NCBI RefSeq assembly: GCF_002953935.1
Contig: NZ_CP026514.1
Coordinates: 1,860,001-1,924,000, forward strand
DNA from: Arthrobacter sp. PGP41
Lineage (GTDB): Bacteria > Actinomycetota > Actinomycetes > Actinomycetales > Micrococcaceae
Length of the DNA stretch: 64,000 bases
Direction: 5' to 3'
Below are positions 1 through 8,090 of the stretch, piece by piece. Each line of letters opens with the position of its first letter. The first letter of the stretch is position 1. A program made the translations under genes and the position numbers. Under the pieces are notes generated by a model, which saw only the letters and a program-made list of their open reading frames with translations, was not told where the DNA came from and searched no databases.

Positions 1-112
1 CGACAAACGTTGAGGCGAGCAGCACACCGATCGCGAGCCGATTGCGCCCGTCGACCTCCTGCGGATGAGTATGCGCCACATGAGGAAGCGATGCGGTGGA
101 GGTGCCTGACAT
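1..112 (-). CDS. MFS transporter, N-terminal fragment cut by window edge
   Basis: An open frame runs from an ATG at 112 leftwards out of the window. The visible 37 codons give a polar N-terminus of about 25 residues followed by the start of a hydrophobic helix (LAIGVLLASTFV), the usual opening of DHA2-type drug exporters. It is divergent from the TetR gene at 304 with two operator-like palindromes between them, the classic layout of an efflux pump and its repressor. Family assignment is inferred from this short stretch and the context only; the rest of the gene lies outside the window. Confidence 0.5.
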   Translation of the reverse strand, partial: MSGTSTASLPHVAHTHPQEVDGRNRLAIGVLLASTFV

Positions 113-231
113 AGCTACGTTCCGTTCATTGAGAGGTTGATTTGGAGGCGACGACACCCGGTCATCACGCTGGATCGACGAGTCAGACCTGTGGTGACAC
201 ACCATCGGCGACCAGCAGCGTGCTCTATAGT

Positions 232-279
232 GGAGAGCGTCTCCCATTAGGTGAACGACTATACGGAGACACTCTCCGT
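232..279. promoter_or_regulatory. Two palindromic TetR-type operators in divergent promoter
   Basis: Two copies of GGAGA-N3-TCTCC lie at 232-244 and 265-277. The second extends to a perfect 7-bp-arm palindrome (ACGGAGA-CAC-TCTCCGT, 263-279). Their centres are 33 bp apart, about three helical turns, so two dimers could bind the same face. They sit between the MFS start (112) and the TetR start (304), so autorepression plus control of the exporter is the natural reading. Confidence 0.7.
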
Positions 280-303
280 TTTGTCAAAAGTGAGGCAACC
301 GTT

Positions 304-927
304 ATGTCCAGGACCGCCACGAGCAGCGCCCGCGCCCCGCGGGCGGATGCCCGACGCAATCGAGATCACATCCTCGACGCCGCCGAGCAGTACTTCTCTA
401 AGCACGGAGTGGGCGGCTCGCTCGACGCGATCGCGAAACAAGCAGGCGTCGGCGCGGGAACCCTGTACCGGCATTTTCCCAACCGGGAAGCTCTGCTCGC
501 GGCCTTGCTCGCCGCGCGCGATGAGGCGTTGATGTCCCGCAGAGACGAGCTCCGCACCAAGGCGGCTAACGCGGCCGACGCACTCGACGGCTGGCTCGAA
601 GCGCTAACCGAGTGGGCAGGCGCGTTCGACGGGCTGCCCGACCCCCTCCGCGCTGCGGCGGCCACCAGCACATCCCCGCTCGCAGTTACATGCGAAGGAT
701 TCATCACAACAACCGAGGAGTTCTTGCACGCCGCACAACGAGATGGAAGTGCCCGGAAGGAGATTCGGGCACGGGATCTCTTCTTGGTCGCACTGGCCAC
801 GAGCTGGGTCCGCGGAGCGGCTTTGGCCGATGGCACATCCGCCGCGGCCCTGGCCGGTATCACCAGAAACGGGTGGGAACTGAACTCGTCCTACACACGC
901 GGGGTGTCAGCGACAACCGCCGACTAG
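304..927 (+). CDS. TetR/AcrR family transcriptional repressor
   Basis: The protein has 207 residues. Its N-terminal helix-turn-helix is clear: ILDAAEQYF, then AIAKQAGVGAGTLYRHFPNR around residues 18-60, followed by a helical ligand domain typical of the family in length. The ATG at 304 is preferred over the upstream frame-open starts because the conserved TetR fold begins about 15 residues later, and an earlier start would place the operators inside the coding region. It probably represses itself and the divergent MFS exporter through the palindromes at 232-279. The inducer is unknown. The next gene on this strand, 47 bp downstream, is a ruined reductase. Confidence 0.88.
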   Translation: MSRTATSSARAPRADARRNRDHILDAAEQYFSKHGVGGSLDAIAKQAGVGAGTLYRHFPNREALLAALLAARDEALMSRRDELRTKAANAADALDGWLEALTEWAGAFDGLPDPLRAAAATSTSPLAVTCEGFITTTEEFLHAAQRDGSARKEIRARDLFLVALATSWVRGAALADGTSAAALAGITRNGWELNSSYTRGVSATTAD

Positions 928-974
928 AACGTCACATCATATGGGACGGATCGACAACATTAAGGGAGAACACC

Positions 975-1555
975 ATGAACCGAATCGGAATCACGACTGG
1001 CCGTAAGGGCCGGCTACGAGGTCCTCATCGCAAACTCGCGAGGACCGGAGACACTTGCCGGCCTGATCGAAGAGCTCGGCCCTCGGGCGTAGGCCGGCGA
1101 CGTCCGCGCCGCAGTTGAGTTCGGCGACATCCCGGTCCTGGCCGTGCCGCTGGCCGCCTACCCGAACCTGCCTGTGGAGGCCTTCGCCGGGAAGACGATC
1201 CTCTCGACCGGGAACTACTACCCCTTCAACAACATCCTCTTCCACTACATCCCGAACCTCGCGCACTCCACTCCCCGGACCGCGCTGGCAATCGCCGGTG
1301 ACAACGACGAGGCCAAGACGCGGATCGCGGCGATCGTGGACGCCCTCGGCTTCGACACCATCGACGCCGGAACGCTAGCTGAGTCATGGCGCTTCGAACC
1401 GGACTCCGGTGCCTACACCCCGATCTACGCCGCCGACCTGGAAGGCATGAAGCGGGACTACCTCGGGGAACCCCGGAGCGCCTGTCTCCGCAGAACGCCT
1501 CGGGGAGCTACTCGCCGCTTCACACCGCCCCGACGTCGCCGCGCGACAGTTCTGA
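975..1555 (+). pseudogene. Degenerate Rossmann-fold NAD(P)-binding reductase
   Basis: A ribosome site (GGGAG) precedes ATG 975, but the frame breaks at once. Recognisable blocks then appear in sequence: ANSRGPETL, an in-frame stop near 1090, DIPVLAVPL, LSTGNYYPF, NNILFHYIPNLA, DALGFDTIDAGTLAESWRFEP and a C-terminal VAARQF before TGA 1555. All align with the intact reductase at 48749-49465. Compared with that gene it lacks the glycine-rich nucleotide loop, roughly 30 residues after NYYPF and part of the C-terminal region. It is a multiply deleted relic of the F420-oxidoreductase-like family that occurs five times in the window. Confidence 0.75.
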
Positions 1556-1638
1556 CCGCGACCTACTCAACAGGCCAGGAAAACACCTCTGGCACCCCGG
1601 AAGAGCGCCCCGACGCGGGACTCTCCCGGGGTTCAGGT

Positions 1639-2400
1639 CTAGTGGGCGGCGTAGCCGCCGTCGATGATCAGTTCCTCACCGGTGACGAATCCGGCCTCGT
1701 CGGACGCGAGATACAGGATGCCGTAAGCGACGTCTGATGCCTCGCCGATGTGCGGCGGCAGAATTGAGTTGGCGGCATCCGCAGCCTGTTCTTTGGTGAC
1801 GCCATAGTTCTTGATGAGGTTTGTGTAGATGGGCCCCGGGTGGACGGAGTTCACCCGGATACTGTCACCGGCGAAATAGTTTGCCGCGTGCTTGGTCAGG
1901 GATCGCACCGCACCCTTTGAAGCCGAGTAGGCGGCGCTGGCGCCATCGGCCGCCCCTGAGATGATTCCACCCAGCGACGACACGTTCACGATGGCTCCGC
2001 GCCCGGCGGTCTGCATGCTGGGAATGACGTTCTTCATTCCCAGCCAGGTGCCGGTGGTGTTGATCGCGAGTACCTTGTTCCACTCGTCGAGTTCAGTCTC
2101 GAGAAGACCCTTGGCGAGGGCGATGCCGGCGTTATTGACCAGGATGTCGATGGTCCCCCACGCAGCAGTGACGTCCGCGACCACGCTCTTCCAGGACTCG
2201 GGAGAACTGACGTCGAGCGTATGTGTGAGCACCTCCGCTCCCGTGGCGGCAATTTCCTCAACCGCACGGGCGAGTGCATCCTCGGAGATGTCGGTCGCGA
2301 CGACCTTGGCCCCCTCGGCTGCGAAGAGCTGAGCGGTGGCAAGACCGATACCGCTGGCAGCTCCGGTGATGATGGCAACCTTGCCTTTTAAGCGTGACAT
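1639..2400 (-). CDS. SDR family oxidoreductase
   Basis: This is a 253-residue classical short-chain dehydrogenase. It has the TGAASGIG cofactor loop near residue 12, NNAG near 88, and the catalytic Ser, Tyr and Lys in the VSS...AYSASKG region around 140-160. The C-terminus carries the VTGEELIIDGG motif. The ATG at 2400 is chosen because MSRLKGKVAIITG matches the start of its paralog at 10703; upstream in-frame codons lack family similarity. It probably oxidises or reduces a secondary alcohol or ketone using NAD(P). Substrate is unknown. It is close to the SDR at 9939-10703, which sits in a transporter operon. Confidence 0.9.
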   Translation of the reverse strand: MSRLKGKVAIITGAASGIGLATAQLFAAEGAKVVATDISEDALARAVEEIAATGAEVLTHTLDVSSPESWKSVVADVTAAWGTIDILVNNAGIALAKGLLETELDEWNKVLAINTTGTWLGMKNVIPSMQTAGRGAIVNVSSLGGIISGAADGASAAYSASKGAVRSLTKHAANYFAGDSIRVNSVHPGPIYTNLIKNYGVTKEQAADAANSILPPHIGEASDVAYGILYLASDEAGFVTGEELIIDGGYAAH

Positions 2401-2657
2401 GTGATGTTTCTCTGTTCTCTCAATATGGTCTCGCCGATGACGAGCCATGCGGCTATGTGGCCGCTCGTTTGTCGGCGGGGTCGCACTCGGACGCGTCCGG
2501 GCCGGGTTCCAGCCAGGAGATGAGCGCGGCATTCGGATCGCCGGCCAGGAATGTGGCGCGACGTCGAAGTGATCGGACGAAGGATCGTCCCGGGATCGTG
2601 TGAGGGCTTATGACCCGGCCAGCCGCAGCGCCCCCTGCCTATTCAGGCTCTCGAGAT

Positions 2658-3392
2658 TCACTCGTGTGCCGAACGGTTGATGGCGACCGTCTCGTCTAAC
2701 GAGGGCATTGCCTCGAGTGAAGCGAAGCGCTCGCCCAGCTGGTCACGCGTCACGGGCGCCTTGTCTTTCTCAGCCGCGGCAATAGCCTTGGCGAGGTCTT
2801 CCAGGCCCAGCTCGGTGCAGTAGGCCGGGGTGCCGGGCTGCTGACGCCACGAGTCGGCAATTACGCCGGCGTCGAAGGGGTCAAAGCCGGTGTCGTCAAC
2901 GAGGCCCATGACCGTCGCACGAGCCTCGGCGGAGTCCGCAGCGACAGGGATTGCAATTCGGCCAGGAGATCCTGCGGGGAGTCCCTTGGTCTGCTGGGTA
3001 CCGGCCAGTGCTGCATTCCATGTCTTAACCACGGGGCGCCCGAGCTGTTCCTGGCTCCATGCGCTTTCGACCTGACCGGCGTCGACGGCTGCTACCGGCC
3101 CGACCATGGATGGGTAGTAGTTCGAGGTGTCAACGATGATCGCGTCCGCGGGTGCCTTGGTGAGCAGATCGGTGAGCTTGGGCTGGACGGAAAACGGAAC
3201 CGACAGGATGACCACGTCACGGTCCTCCACTGCACCATCGAGTTCTACGGCATGTGCGCCCGCGGCGACGACCTCGGTGGCAATAGCCTCGGGTCCACGA
3301 GCATCGGCCACGTTCACATCGTGGCCGGCCTCGCTCAGTCGGCGTGCAAGGTTCCCGCCGATAGCTCCGGCGCCGATAACAGTAATCTTCAT
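2658..3392 (-). CDS. Rossmann-fold NAD(P)-binding reductase, F420-oxidoreductase-like
   Basis: The protein has 244 residues and starts MKITVIGAGAIGGN, a dinucleotide-binding loop of the NADPH:F420 oxidoreductase type. A VPFSVQ block, a DTSNYYP motif near residue 95 and a C-terminal DSWRQQPGTPAYC motif follow; the last two recur in all its paralogs here. AAAGGA lies 8 bases before the ATG at 3392. It is divergent from an ArsR gene with TGTAC dyads between them. Cofactor and substrate are not known; ketone or enone reduction is possible. Its central third is nearly identical at DNA level to the gene at 4615-5349. Confidence 0.85.
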   Translation of the reverse strand: MKITVIGAGAIGGNLARRLSEAGHDVNVADARGPEAIATEVVAAGAHAVELDGAVEDRDVVILSVPFSVQPKLTDLLTKAPADAIIVDTSNYYPSMVGPVAAVDAGQVESAWSQEQLGRPVVKTWNAALAGTQQTKGLPAGSPGRIAIPVAADSAEARATVMGLVDDTGFDPFDAGVIADSWRQQPGTPAYCTELGLEDLAKAIAAAEKDKAPVTRDQLGERFASLEAMPSLDETVAINRSAHE

Positions 3393-3435
3393 CTGGTTTT
3401 CCTTTGTCGCAGGATCCCATGGAGAGCACCAGGGG

Positions 3436-3495
3436 ATGTACACTAAGTCATGTACATAAAAAAGCGTAACACGATGTACGTGGATATGTGTACAT
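3436..3495. promoter_or_regulatory. TGTAC-type dyads between reductase and ArsR genes
   Basis: Two inverted repeats lie between the divergent genes. One has arms ATGTAC (3436-3441) and GTACAT (3452-3457). The other has arms GATGTAC (3473-3479) and GTACAT (3490-3495). The same dyad type is found before the sister reductase at 4514-4570. ArsR proteins bind such imperfect palindromes, so these are probable operators of the 3524 regulator. Confidence 0.65.
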
Positions 3496-3523
3496 GATGT
3501 CGGTTACAGGGAGGAATGATGCT

Positions 3524-3871
3524 GTGGCAAGTCGTTTAGCAAACCCGTTGACCATGCCGGATGAACAAGACCTGGACCTGTTCGCGGTGATGTCTGCGCT
3601 CGTCGACCCCACCCGCCGCGCGATCGTGGAAATGGTTGCCGCGGCGCCTGGAGAGGCGTGCAGCAGGTCGGACTTCGGCGTTTCGAAATCGGCACTGACC
3701 CGGCACTGGCGCGTTCTTCGAGAGGCGGGCGTCATCAAGCAAGAAGCCCAGGGCAATCGGCACAGGAACTGGCTCCGCAGAGAGGAGCTCGACCGACGCT
3801 TCCCTGGCCTGTTGGACTTGGTAATCGCCGCGGACGCGAGTTCCAAGACCGATTCACCTTCGAGTCACTAA
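3524..3871 (+). CDS. ArsR family winged-helix regulator
   Basis: This 115-residue protein has the ArsR fold: LVDPTRRAIVEMVA near residue 25, a recognition helix in SKSALTRHWRVLREAG near 55-70, and a wing GNRHRNW. No metal-binding Cys pair is evident, so it is likely a ligand sensor. GTG 3524 is chosen because AGGGAGGA (3508-3515) lies 8 bases upstream and the resulting MASR start matches the paralog at 48596 (MASRTSTPLT). Upstream GTG/ATG codons at 3488-3497 overlap the operator dyad and have no ribosome site. It likely represses the divergent reductase. Confidence 0.8.
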   Translation: MASRLANPLTMPDEQDLDLFAVMSALVDPTRRAIVEMVAAAPGEACSRSDFGVSKSALTRHWRVLREAGVIKQEAQGNRHRNWLRREELDRRFPGLLDLVIAADASSKTDSPSSH

Positions 3872-4186
3872 GAATCGCACCCGGAAGGCTCCATGCGCTG
3901 TTGCGCACGTGTCCCTGCCTCTTCTGCGGGGCTGCAGGGCGCGCCCGCAGTCCTAACGGAAAAGCGAGTGGGGCTGCGGATGGTGGGTGGCGGCTGGCTT
4001 CCGCTCTGGAGCGACTTGGAAATCAACCGCTTTTCGACGGCTACTGGTACCTTCGCGAGCTCCGGTTCGCGGAATTCTGAGGGTGGCGATGTTATCAAGT
4101 TGCGTCTCAGCGAAAACTGTCTCAGGTTCGTGACGATGAGGAGTTTGCGAGTCACAAAGGCCGAGTGAGACTTTTTGGATACACCC
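3872..4186. other. No gene recognised
   Basis: Both strands have only short frames without family motifs or good ribosome sites. The stretch lies between the intact ArsR gene and the ribokinase/ArsR relics and probably contains a rearrangement junction near 4187, where the ribokinase similarity stops abruptly. Confidence 0.4.
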
Positions 4187-4252
4187 GATGTCTAGGTTGA
4201 CGCTGCCGACGATGACGATATCGGGGGCGGGGTTGTATCTTCTTTTTTTCAT
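4187..4252 (-). pseudogene. Ribokinase (PfkB) 5' fragment
   Basis: From ATG 4252 the minus strand reads MKKRRYNPAPDIVIVGSVNLDI, the opening strand of PfkB-family sugar kinases (VxVGSxNxD). It is preceded by a good ribosome site (GAGGAG, 4261-4266 region). Similarity ends at about 4187, after some 22 residues. The matching 3' part of a ribokinase lies 2.2 kb away on the other strand at 6475-7134, so the original gene seems to have been split by rearrangement. Confidence 0.55.
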
Positions 4253-4282
4253 TGTTTTTTCTCCTCGTTTTTGTGGAGGTCT

Positions 4283-4470
4283 GGTGTTGTTCAGGCTCGT
4301 TCCGGCGATGCCGGGTACGCCGAAGTCGGAGCCGCTGCACCCGGTGCCGGGTTCCTGGGCGATGAACTCGATGAACGAGCGCCGGGTGGGACGTTCAGCG
4401 CGGACACGGCGAAGAGGTTGAGATCCTCCTCAGGCGGGCCATGAGGGAATTCGCCAAGCGACTGGCCGGC
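4283..4470 (-). pseudogene. Degenerate ArsR regulator
   Basis: The minus strand encodes pieces of the 3524 regulator in different frames: ASRLANSLM, then EEDLNLFAV, then TRRSFIEFIAQEPG...SGSDFGV. These align with ASRLANPLTM, EQDLDLFAV and TRRAIVEMVAAAPG...SRSDFGV. The start codon is lost, there are at least two frameshifts, and the recognition-helix half is missing. It lies divergent to the reductase at 4615, mirroring the intact pair at 2658-3871, so the two loci form an inverted duplication in which this regulator copy has died. Confidence 0.75.
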
Positions 4471-4513
4471 GTGGTTGCCCTATCCATCGGGTGGTGATCC
4501 ATCACAGACCAAA

Positions 4514-4570
4514 GATGTACACATTCAGGCGTACATCTGCTAGGCTTCTTGTACGCGAATGAGTGTACAT
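4514..4570. promoter_or_regulatory. TGTAC-type dyads upstream of second reductase
   Basis: GATGTAC (4514-4520) and GTACATC (4531-4537) form a 7-bp-arm inverted repeat. A second pair, TTGTAC (4549-4554) and GTGTACAT (4563-4570), follows. Sequence and spacing resemble the dyads at 3436-3495. As the local ArsR copy is ruined, the intact ArsR at 3524 may control both reductases. Confidence 0.6.
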
Positions 4571-4614
4571 TCGGTCCTCACCTGTCGTGGGACCAACCAA
4601 CGAAGGAAACACCT

Positions 4615-5349
4615 ATGAAGATCACAGTTATCGGCGCTGGAGCTATCGGCGGCAACATCGCACGTCGTCTCAGCGAAGCTCGACACGACGTTCTCGTCGC
4701 TGACGCCCGCGGACCGGAAGTCGTCGCTGAAGAAGTCCTCGCCGCGGGCGCGCTTGCTGCCGAGATGGACGCCGCGGTCACGGACCGCGACGTGATCGTG
4801 CTGGCGGTCCCGTTCTCGGTACAGCGGGATCTCGCAGATCTCCTGGCCAGTGTGTCTAGGGACACGATCGTGGTCGACACGTCGAACTATTACCCCTACA
4901 TGATGGGCCCGGTTGAGGCAGTAGACAACGGACAGGTCGAGAGCGAATGGAGCCAGGAGCAGCTCGGTCGTCCCGTGGTGAAGGCATGGAATGCAGCACT
5001 GGCCGGTACCCAGCAGACCAAGGGACTCCCCGCAGGATCTCCTGGCCGAATTGCAATCCCTGTCGCTGCGGACTCCGCCGAGGCTCGCGCTACGGTCATG
5101 GGCCTCGTGGGCGACACCGGCTTTGACCCCTTCGACGCCGGCGTAATTGCCGACTCGTGGCGCCAGCAGCCGGGCACCCCGGCCTACTGCACCGAGCTCG
5201 GCCTGGCAGACCTCGCCAAGGCTATTGCCGCGGCCGAGAAAGACAAGGCGACGATCACGCGTGACCGTCTCATCGAGTACTTCGGCTCTTTCGAGAAGAT
5301 GCCGTCTCTGGACGAAACTGTCGCGATCAACCGCGCAGCACATAATTAG
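4615..5349 (+). CDS. Rossmann-fold NAD(P)-binding reductase, F420-oxidoreductase-like
   Basis: This is a 244-residue paralog of the 2658-3392 protein and of equal length. It has the GAGAIGGN loop at residues 7-14, VPFSVQ, DTSNYYP and DSWRQQPGTPAYC. ATG 4615 follows a GAAGGA site and gives the same N-terminus (MKITVIG). The region corresponding to codons 125-210 is almost identical in DNA to the sister gene while the flanks have diverged, suggesting gene conversion. It is transcribed away from the ArsR relic. A ruined SDR follows and the two may have formed an operon. Biochemical role is unknown. Confidence 0.85.
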   Translation: MKITVIGAGAIGGNIARRLSEARHDVLVADARGPEVVAEEVLAAGALAAEMDAAVTDRDVIVLAVPFSVQRDLADLLASVSRDTIVVDTSNYYPYMMGPVEAVDNGQVESEWSQEQLGRPVVKAWNAALAGTQQTKGLPAGSPGRIAIPVAADSAEARATVMGLVGDTGFDPFDAGVIADSWRQQPGTPAYCTELGLADLAKAIAAAEKDKATITRDRLIEYFGSFEKMPSLDETVAINRAAHN

Positions 5350-5384
5350 CGTCTGCCAAAAACAGGGCAAACATCAGGCGACGT

Positions 5385-6112
5385 CTATACAGGAAGGCCG
5401 TAATCATCACAGGAGCGGCCGGGGGGCAAGGCAAGTTTGAGGCTAAGCTCTTCGCCCTTAGGGCACGAAGGTCGTCGCCACGGACCTCACGCGCTGTTAG
5501 AGAGACGGTCGCAGAGATCAAATGAAGCGACTGGATCCAAGGCAGCCGTCGGGCTCAAGCACAACATCGTCACGAAGAGCGACTGCGTCGACTTCGTTCC
5601 AAAGGCCGCTGAGGCGTTCGGCAAGGTGGACACCCCTGATCAACACCGGCCAGACACAGGATATGTGGGACATCGACGCCGGCGAGACGATCCGCATCCT
5701 CGACGTCAACATCCCCGGCACGCCGCTCGAAGCTGCGATGCCGAGATCAAGAAGAACGGCACGGGTTCGATCGTCAAGATCTCGTCTGCAGCCGGTCTCG
5801 TGGGCGGTGTCAGCGGTGGCCCAGCGGCGTACTCGGCTATCAAGGAGGCTCTGCGCGCGATCACGAAGAAGATCGCGCTGGACGTTGCCAAGGCCGACGT
5901 CCGCCTGAATACGGTCCGATCGCGGCTCACCCGCACCCCCATTATAGAAGCCATGTCGAAGGAAACCGCCGACGCGGTCCTCTCGAAGATCCCGATCTTC
6001 GGCGCCGATCCGATCGACATCACCTACCGCGTGCTCTTCCTCGCCGAGCCGCGGGTTCGTGACCGGAACCGACGCCGACATCATCATCGACGGCGGCCAC
6101 GCCGCCCAGTAA
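5385..6112 (+). pseudogene. Degenerate SDR oxidoreductase
   Basis: SDR motifs appear in order but in shifting frames: ITGAAGGQG (about 5405), TDL-like segment, NIVTKSD, AEAFGKVD, LDVNIPGT, ISSAAGLVGG with AYSAIKEA (5780-5850), then after another frameshift VTGTDADIIIDGG and the stop at 6110-6112. At least four frameshifts and a stop near 5522 rule out a working enzyme. The catalytic Tyr-x-x-x-Lys is still readable. It is followed 10 bases later by the intact Dabb gene, which kept its own ribosome site (AAAGGAGA). Confidence 0.8.
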
Positions 6113-6122
6113 AGGAGACACC

Positions 6123-6416
6123 ATGATCCGACACATCGTTTTATTCCGCGTCATCGAAGGCACACCGGCGAAGCGCGTGCAGGAGGCCATCGATCGACTT
6201 GAAGCACTCGTCGGTGTCATCCCCGGCCTGCGCTCTTTAAAGGCAGGCATCGACATAGGTATCGAAGGAAACTTCGACTTCGGCCTCGTCGCCGAGCTCG
6301 ATGACCGCGCCGCCCTGGAAGTGTTCTCGGCCGACCCCACCCACATGGAGGTGGCCATGTTCATCCTCGAGTTCCGCAAAAACACCGACATTGCCATCCT
6401 CGACCTCGAGATTTAA
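6123..6416 (+). CDS. Dabb (stress-responsive A/B barrel) domain protein
   Basis: This is a 97-residue protein covering one complete Dabb domain: MIRHIVLFRV at the start, a central helix ending LKAGIDIGIEG, FDFGLVAELDD, and HMEVAMFILEF near the C-terminus. Family members are dimeric ferredoxin-like barrels; some catalyse cyclisation or decarboxylation steps, most are uncharacterised. AAAGGAG sits 5 bases before ATG 6123. It ends the 4.6-6.4 kb unit, with a strong hairpin just downstream, and looks intact although the genes on both sides are decayed. Confidence 0.82.
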   Translation: MIRHIVLFRVIEGTPAKRVQEAIDRLEALVGVIPGLRSLKAGIDIGIEGNFDFGLVAELDDRAALEVFSADPTHMEVAMFILEFRKNTDIAILDLEI

Positions 6417-6420
6417 CAAC

Positions 6421-6454
6421 GCGGGGCCCCCGAACTAGCGGTTCGGGGCCCCGC
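6421..6454 (+). terminator. GC-rich hairpin terminator after Dabb gene
   Basis: GCGGGGCCCC(C)GAAC pairs with GTTCGGGGCCCCGC around a TAGCG loop, with one bulged C. It lies 5 bases after the Dabb stop. There is no long T tract, which is common for actinobacterial terminators. Confidence 0.7.
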
Positions 6455-6474
6455 TTGTGGCGATGGCAGACAAG

Positions 6475-7134
6475 GCGGGTTTCGGATCCCAGCAGAACTG
6501 TGACAGAACTTCGCCCGCAACTGCCGAAAACTCGATCGTCGTCGTCAGCGAGGCCAACGCGACGGTGAGTCCCCACAGCGTCACGGAAGCAGCCGAAGCT
6601 GCCGCAGAAGCAGCCGAAGTGCTCGCCTGAAGTGCCGCTGGACGTAATTCGCAGAGCTGCGCAGCGGTCGAGGGGGATCTTTGTGCTCAACCCCGCGCGG
6701 GCCCGAGCGCTCGACACGGAACTCCTGGTGCTGGTGCGATGTGATGTTCGTTAACGAAGGCGCGTTCGAGGTCATCTTCGGCCAGCGCGTCCCAGAGAAC
6801 CCGGCTCTGCTTGGGGGGCCATGGCCGGACGAAAGGCGCCGACCTTCCTCGTCGTAACTCTCGGAGGTCGAAGCGCCCTGATCTAGCTCAGCGGAGAGTC
6901 GACCCAGATCCCAGCGCCCTCGGTGAATGTGGTGGACACCACTGGCGCCGGCGACACTTTCGTGGGAGTCCTCGGTAACGCCCTGACCAAGGGCGAGTCC
7001 CTCCTCATGCCGCGAACAGGGCGGTCTGCCAGGCGTCCCTCTCGACGCAGTCCCTCGGTGCAACCTCTGGCATGCCCACGGCCGTCGTCGTCCGCGAACT
7101 CCAGGGAGAACCCGCCCCTGTCTACGACCAGTGA
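6475..7134 (+). pseudogene. Ribokinase (PfkB) 3' fragment, frameshifted
   Basis: Ribokinase blocks are readable in sequence but in different frames: AENSIVVVSEANATVSP with an Ala/Glu-rich helix, LNPARARALDTELL, NEGAFEVIFG, then the PfkB signature DTTGAGDTFVG at about 6936-6968, and a C-terminus ending VYDQ-stop at 7134. The N-terminal half is absent here; a matching N-terminal piece lies inverted at 4187-4252. It may be the remains of a sugar-kinase gene once linked to a sugar transporter. Confidence 0.75.
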
Positions 7135-7489
7135 GAACCAGCGCTCAGGCTGTTACGCCGTTTCCGGGAAGGTACACCTTGCCAGCTAGCATCTGGGCTG
7201 GGGCAACTCGTCGATATCGTGGTCCTTGCTGCCCTCTCGGTGGACCTTTCTCTTCCCCCCATGTAGATTCCGTCAAGCCATGGCGACATCCGGATATGGG
7301 ATAACGACGACCCCGGCACGGAAACGCTCATTCCAACCTTGCTTGCCGGGTGTACGAGGAGACGGTCTCTCTGCTAATCGTGTATCACGAGCAAGGAGGG
7401 CTTTCGGTACACCGAAGCGACGGCCCGCTGCGGGGTGAGAGTCTTTTTCGCCGCCTTGTTCGCTCTTGTTCGCCTCTCGGGGATCCGGC
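7135..7489. other. No gene recognised
   Basis: Between the ribokinase relic and the transposase scars no frame on either strand shows a motif or a convincing start. Terminal inverted repeats of an insertion sequence could not be identified by eye. Confidence 0.35.
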
Positions 7490-7656
7490 ACTGCACCACC
7501 GTCCCCGGCCCGGCCGCGGCAAGGATCCCGGACATCCTGGGCCGGGACTTCACTGCTTCGGCCCCGAACCAGCGCTACGTCGGGGACATGACCTACCTGC
7601 TGATCAAGGGCTCCAAGCCGTGGTACCTAGCCACCGTCATCGACCTGTACGCCTGA
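7490..7656 (+). mobile_element. IS3-family transposase fragment
   Basis: A 55-residue open stretch reads TTVPGPAAARIPDILGRDF, then APNQRYVGDMTYL and WYLATVIDLYA-stop. This is the start of the rve integrase core of IS3-type OrfB, with the first catalytic Asp in GDMTYL and the second in VIDLY. The gene is cut at both ends; neither the N-terminal half nor the third catalytic residue (Glu) is present. Confidence 0.75.
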
Positions 7657-7669
7657 ACGCCTCCAGCGC

Positions 7670-8035
7670 GTCCCGCCGTACCGGCCCACGTTCGCGGACC
7701 CGTATCGGAAGCACCTGCCCAGCCGCCGGGCGACCGAGCCCAGGGCCGGTTCAACAGCTCCTCCGCGAGACCCCTGAGCTGGGCTACCAGGGCAGCGGGA
7801 ACCAGCTGACCCCGTACCTGAACCAGGGCCGCACCAGGATGAGCGTCCCGGACCTCTTACCCCGCCTTGCCTCCCCGCCTCCCTCTAAGCAGACCGGACA
7901 GGCTCACCGTCGGACAGCAAGAGCGCCTCGACCAGCTCGCCGCCTCCTGCCCGGCGATCACCGCAGGGCTCAGCCTGGTCCAGGCGTTCGCCGCTCTTTT
8001 GGAGCCCAACGAGGCCAATCCCACCACCGCATCCT
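7670..8035 (+). mobile_element. ISL3-like transposase fragment, frameshifted
   Basis: Pieces in alternating frames resemble the middle of actinobacterial ISL3 transposases: FADPYRKHLPSRRA, VQQLLRETPELGYQGSGN, LNQGR, then SRPDRLTVGQQERLDQLAASCP and LVQAFAALLEP. At least two frameshifts separate them. With the IS3 scar immediately before it, this marks a hot spot of insertion next to the downstream catabolic operon. The assignment is by pattern only. Confidence 0.5.
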
Positions 8036-8090
8036 CCTCGCCTGAACGACGTTGGGCTCCACCACCGAAAGCGTGCCAGGGTAGCAAACT

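Noticed and set aside
3488..3523. Earlier starts (GTG 3488, ATG 3494/3497) for the ArsR gene.
   Set aside because: They lie in the operator dyad and have no ribosome site; GTG 3524 has AGGGAGGA and matches the paralog start.
4188..4421. A 77-codon plus-strand frame starting at 4188.
   Set aside because: The minus strand here carries recognisable ribokinase and ArsR relics; the plus frame has no support.
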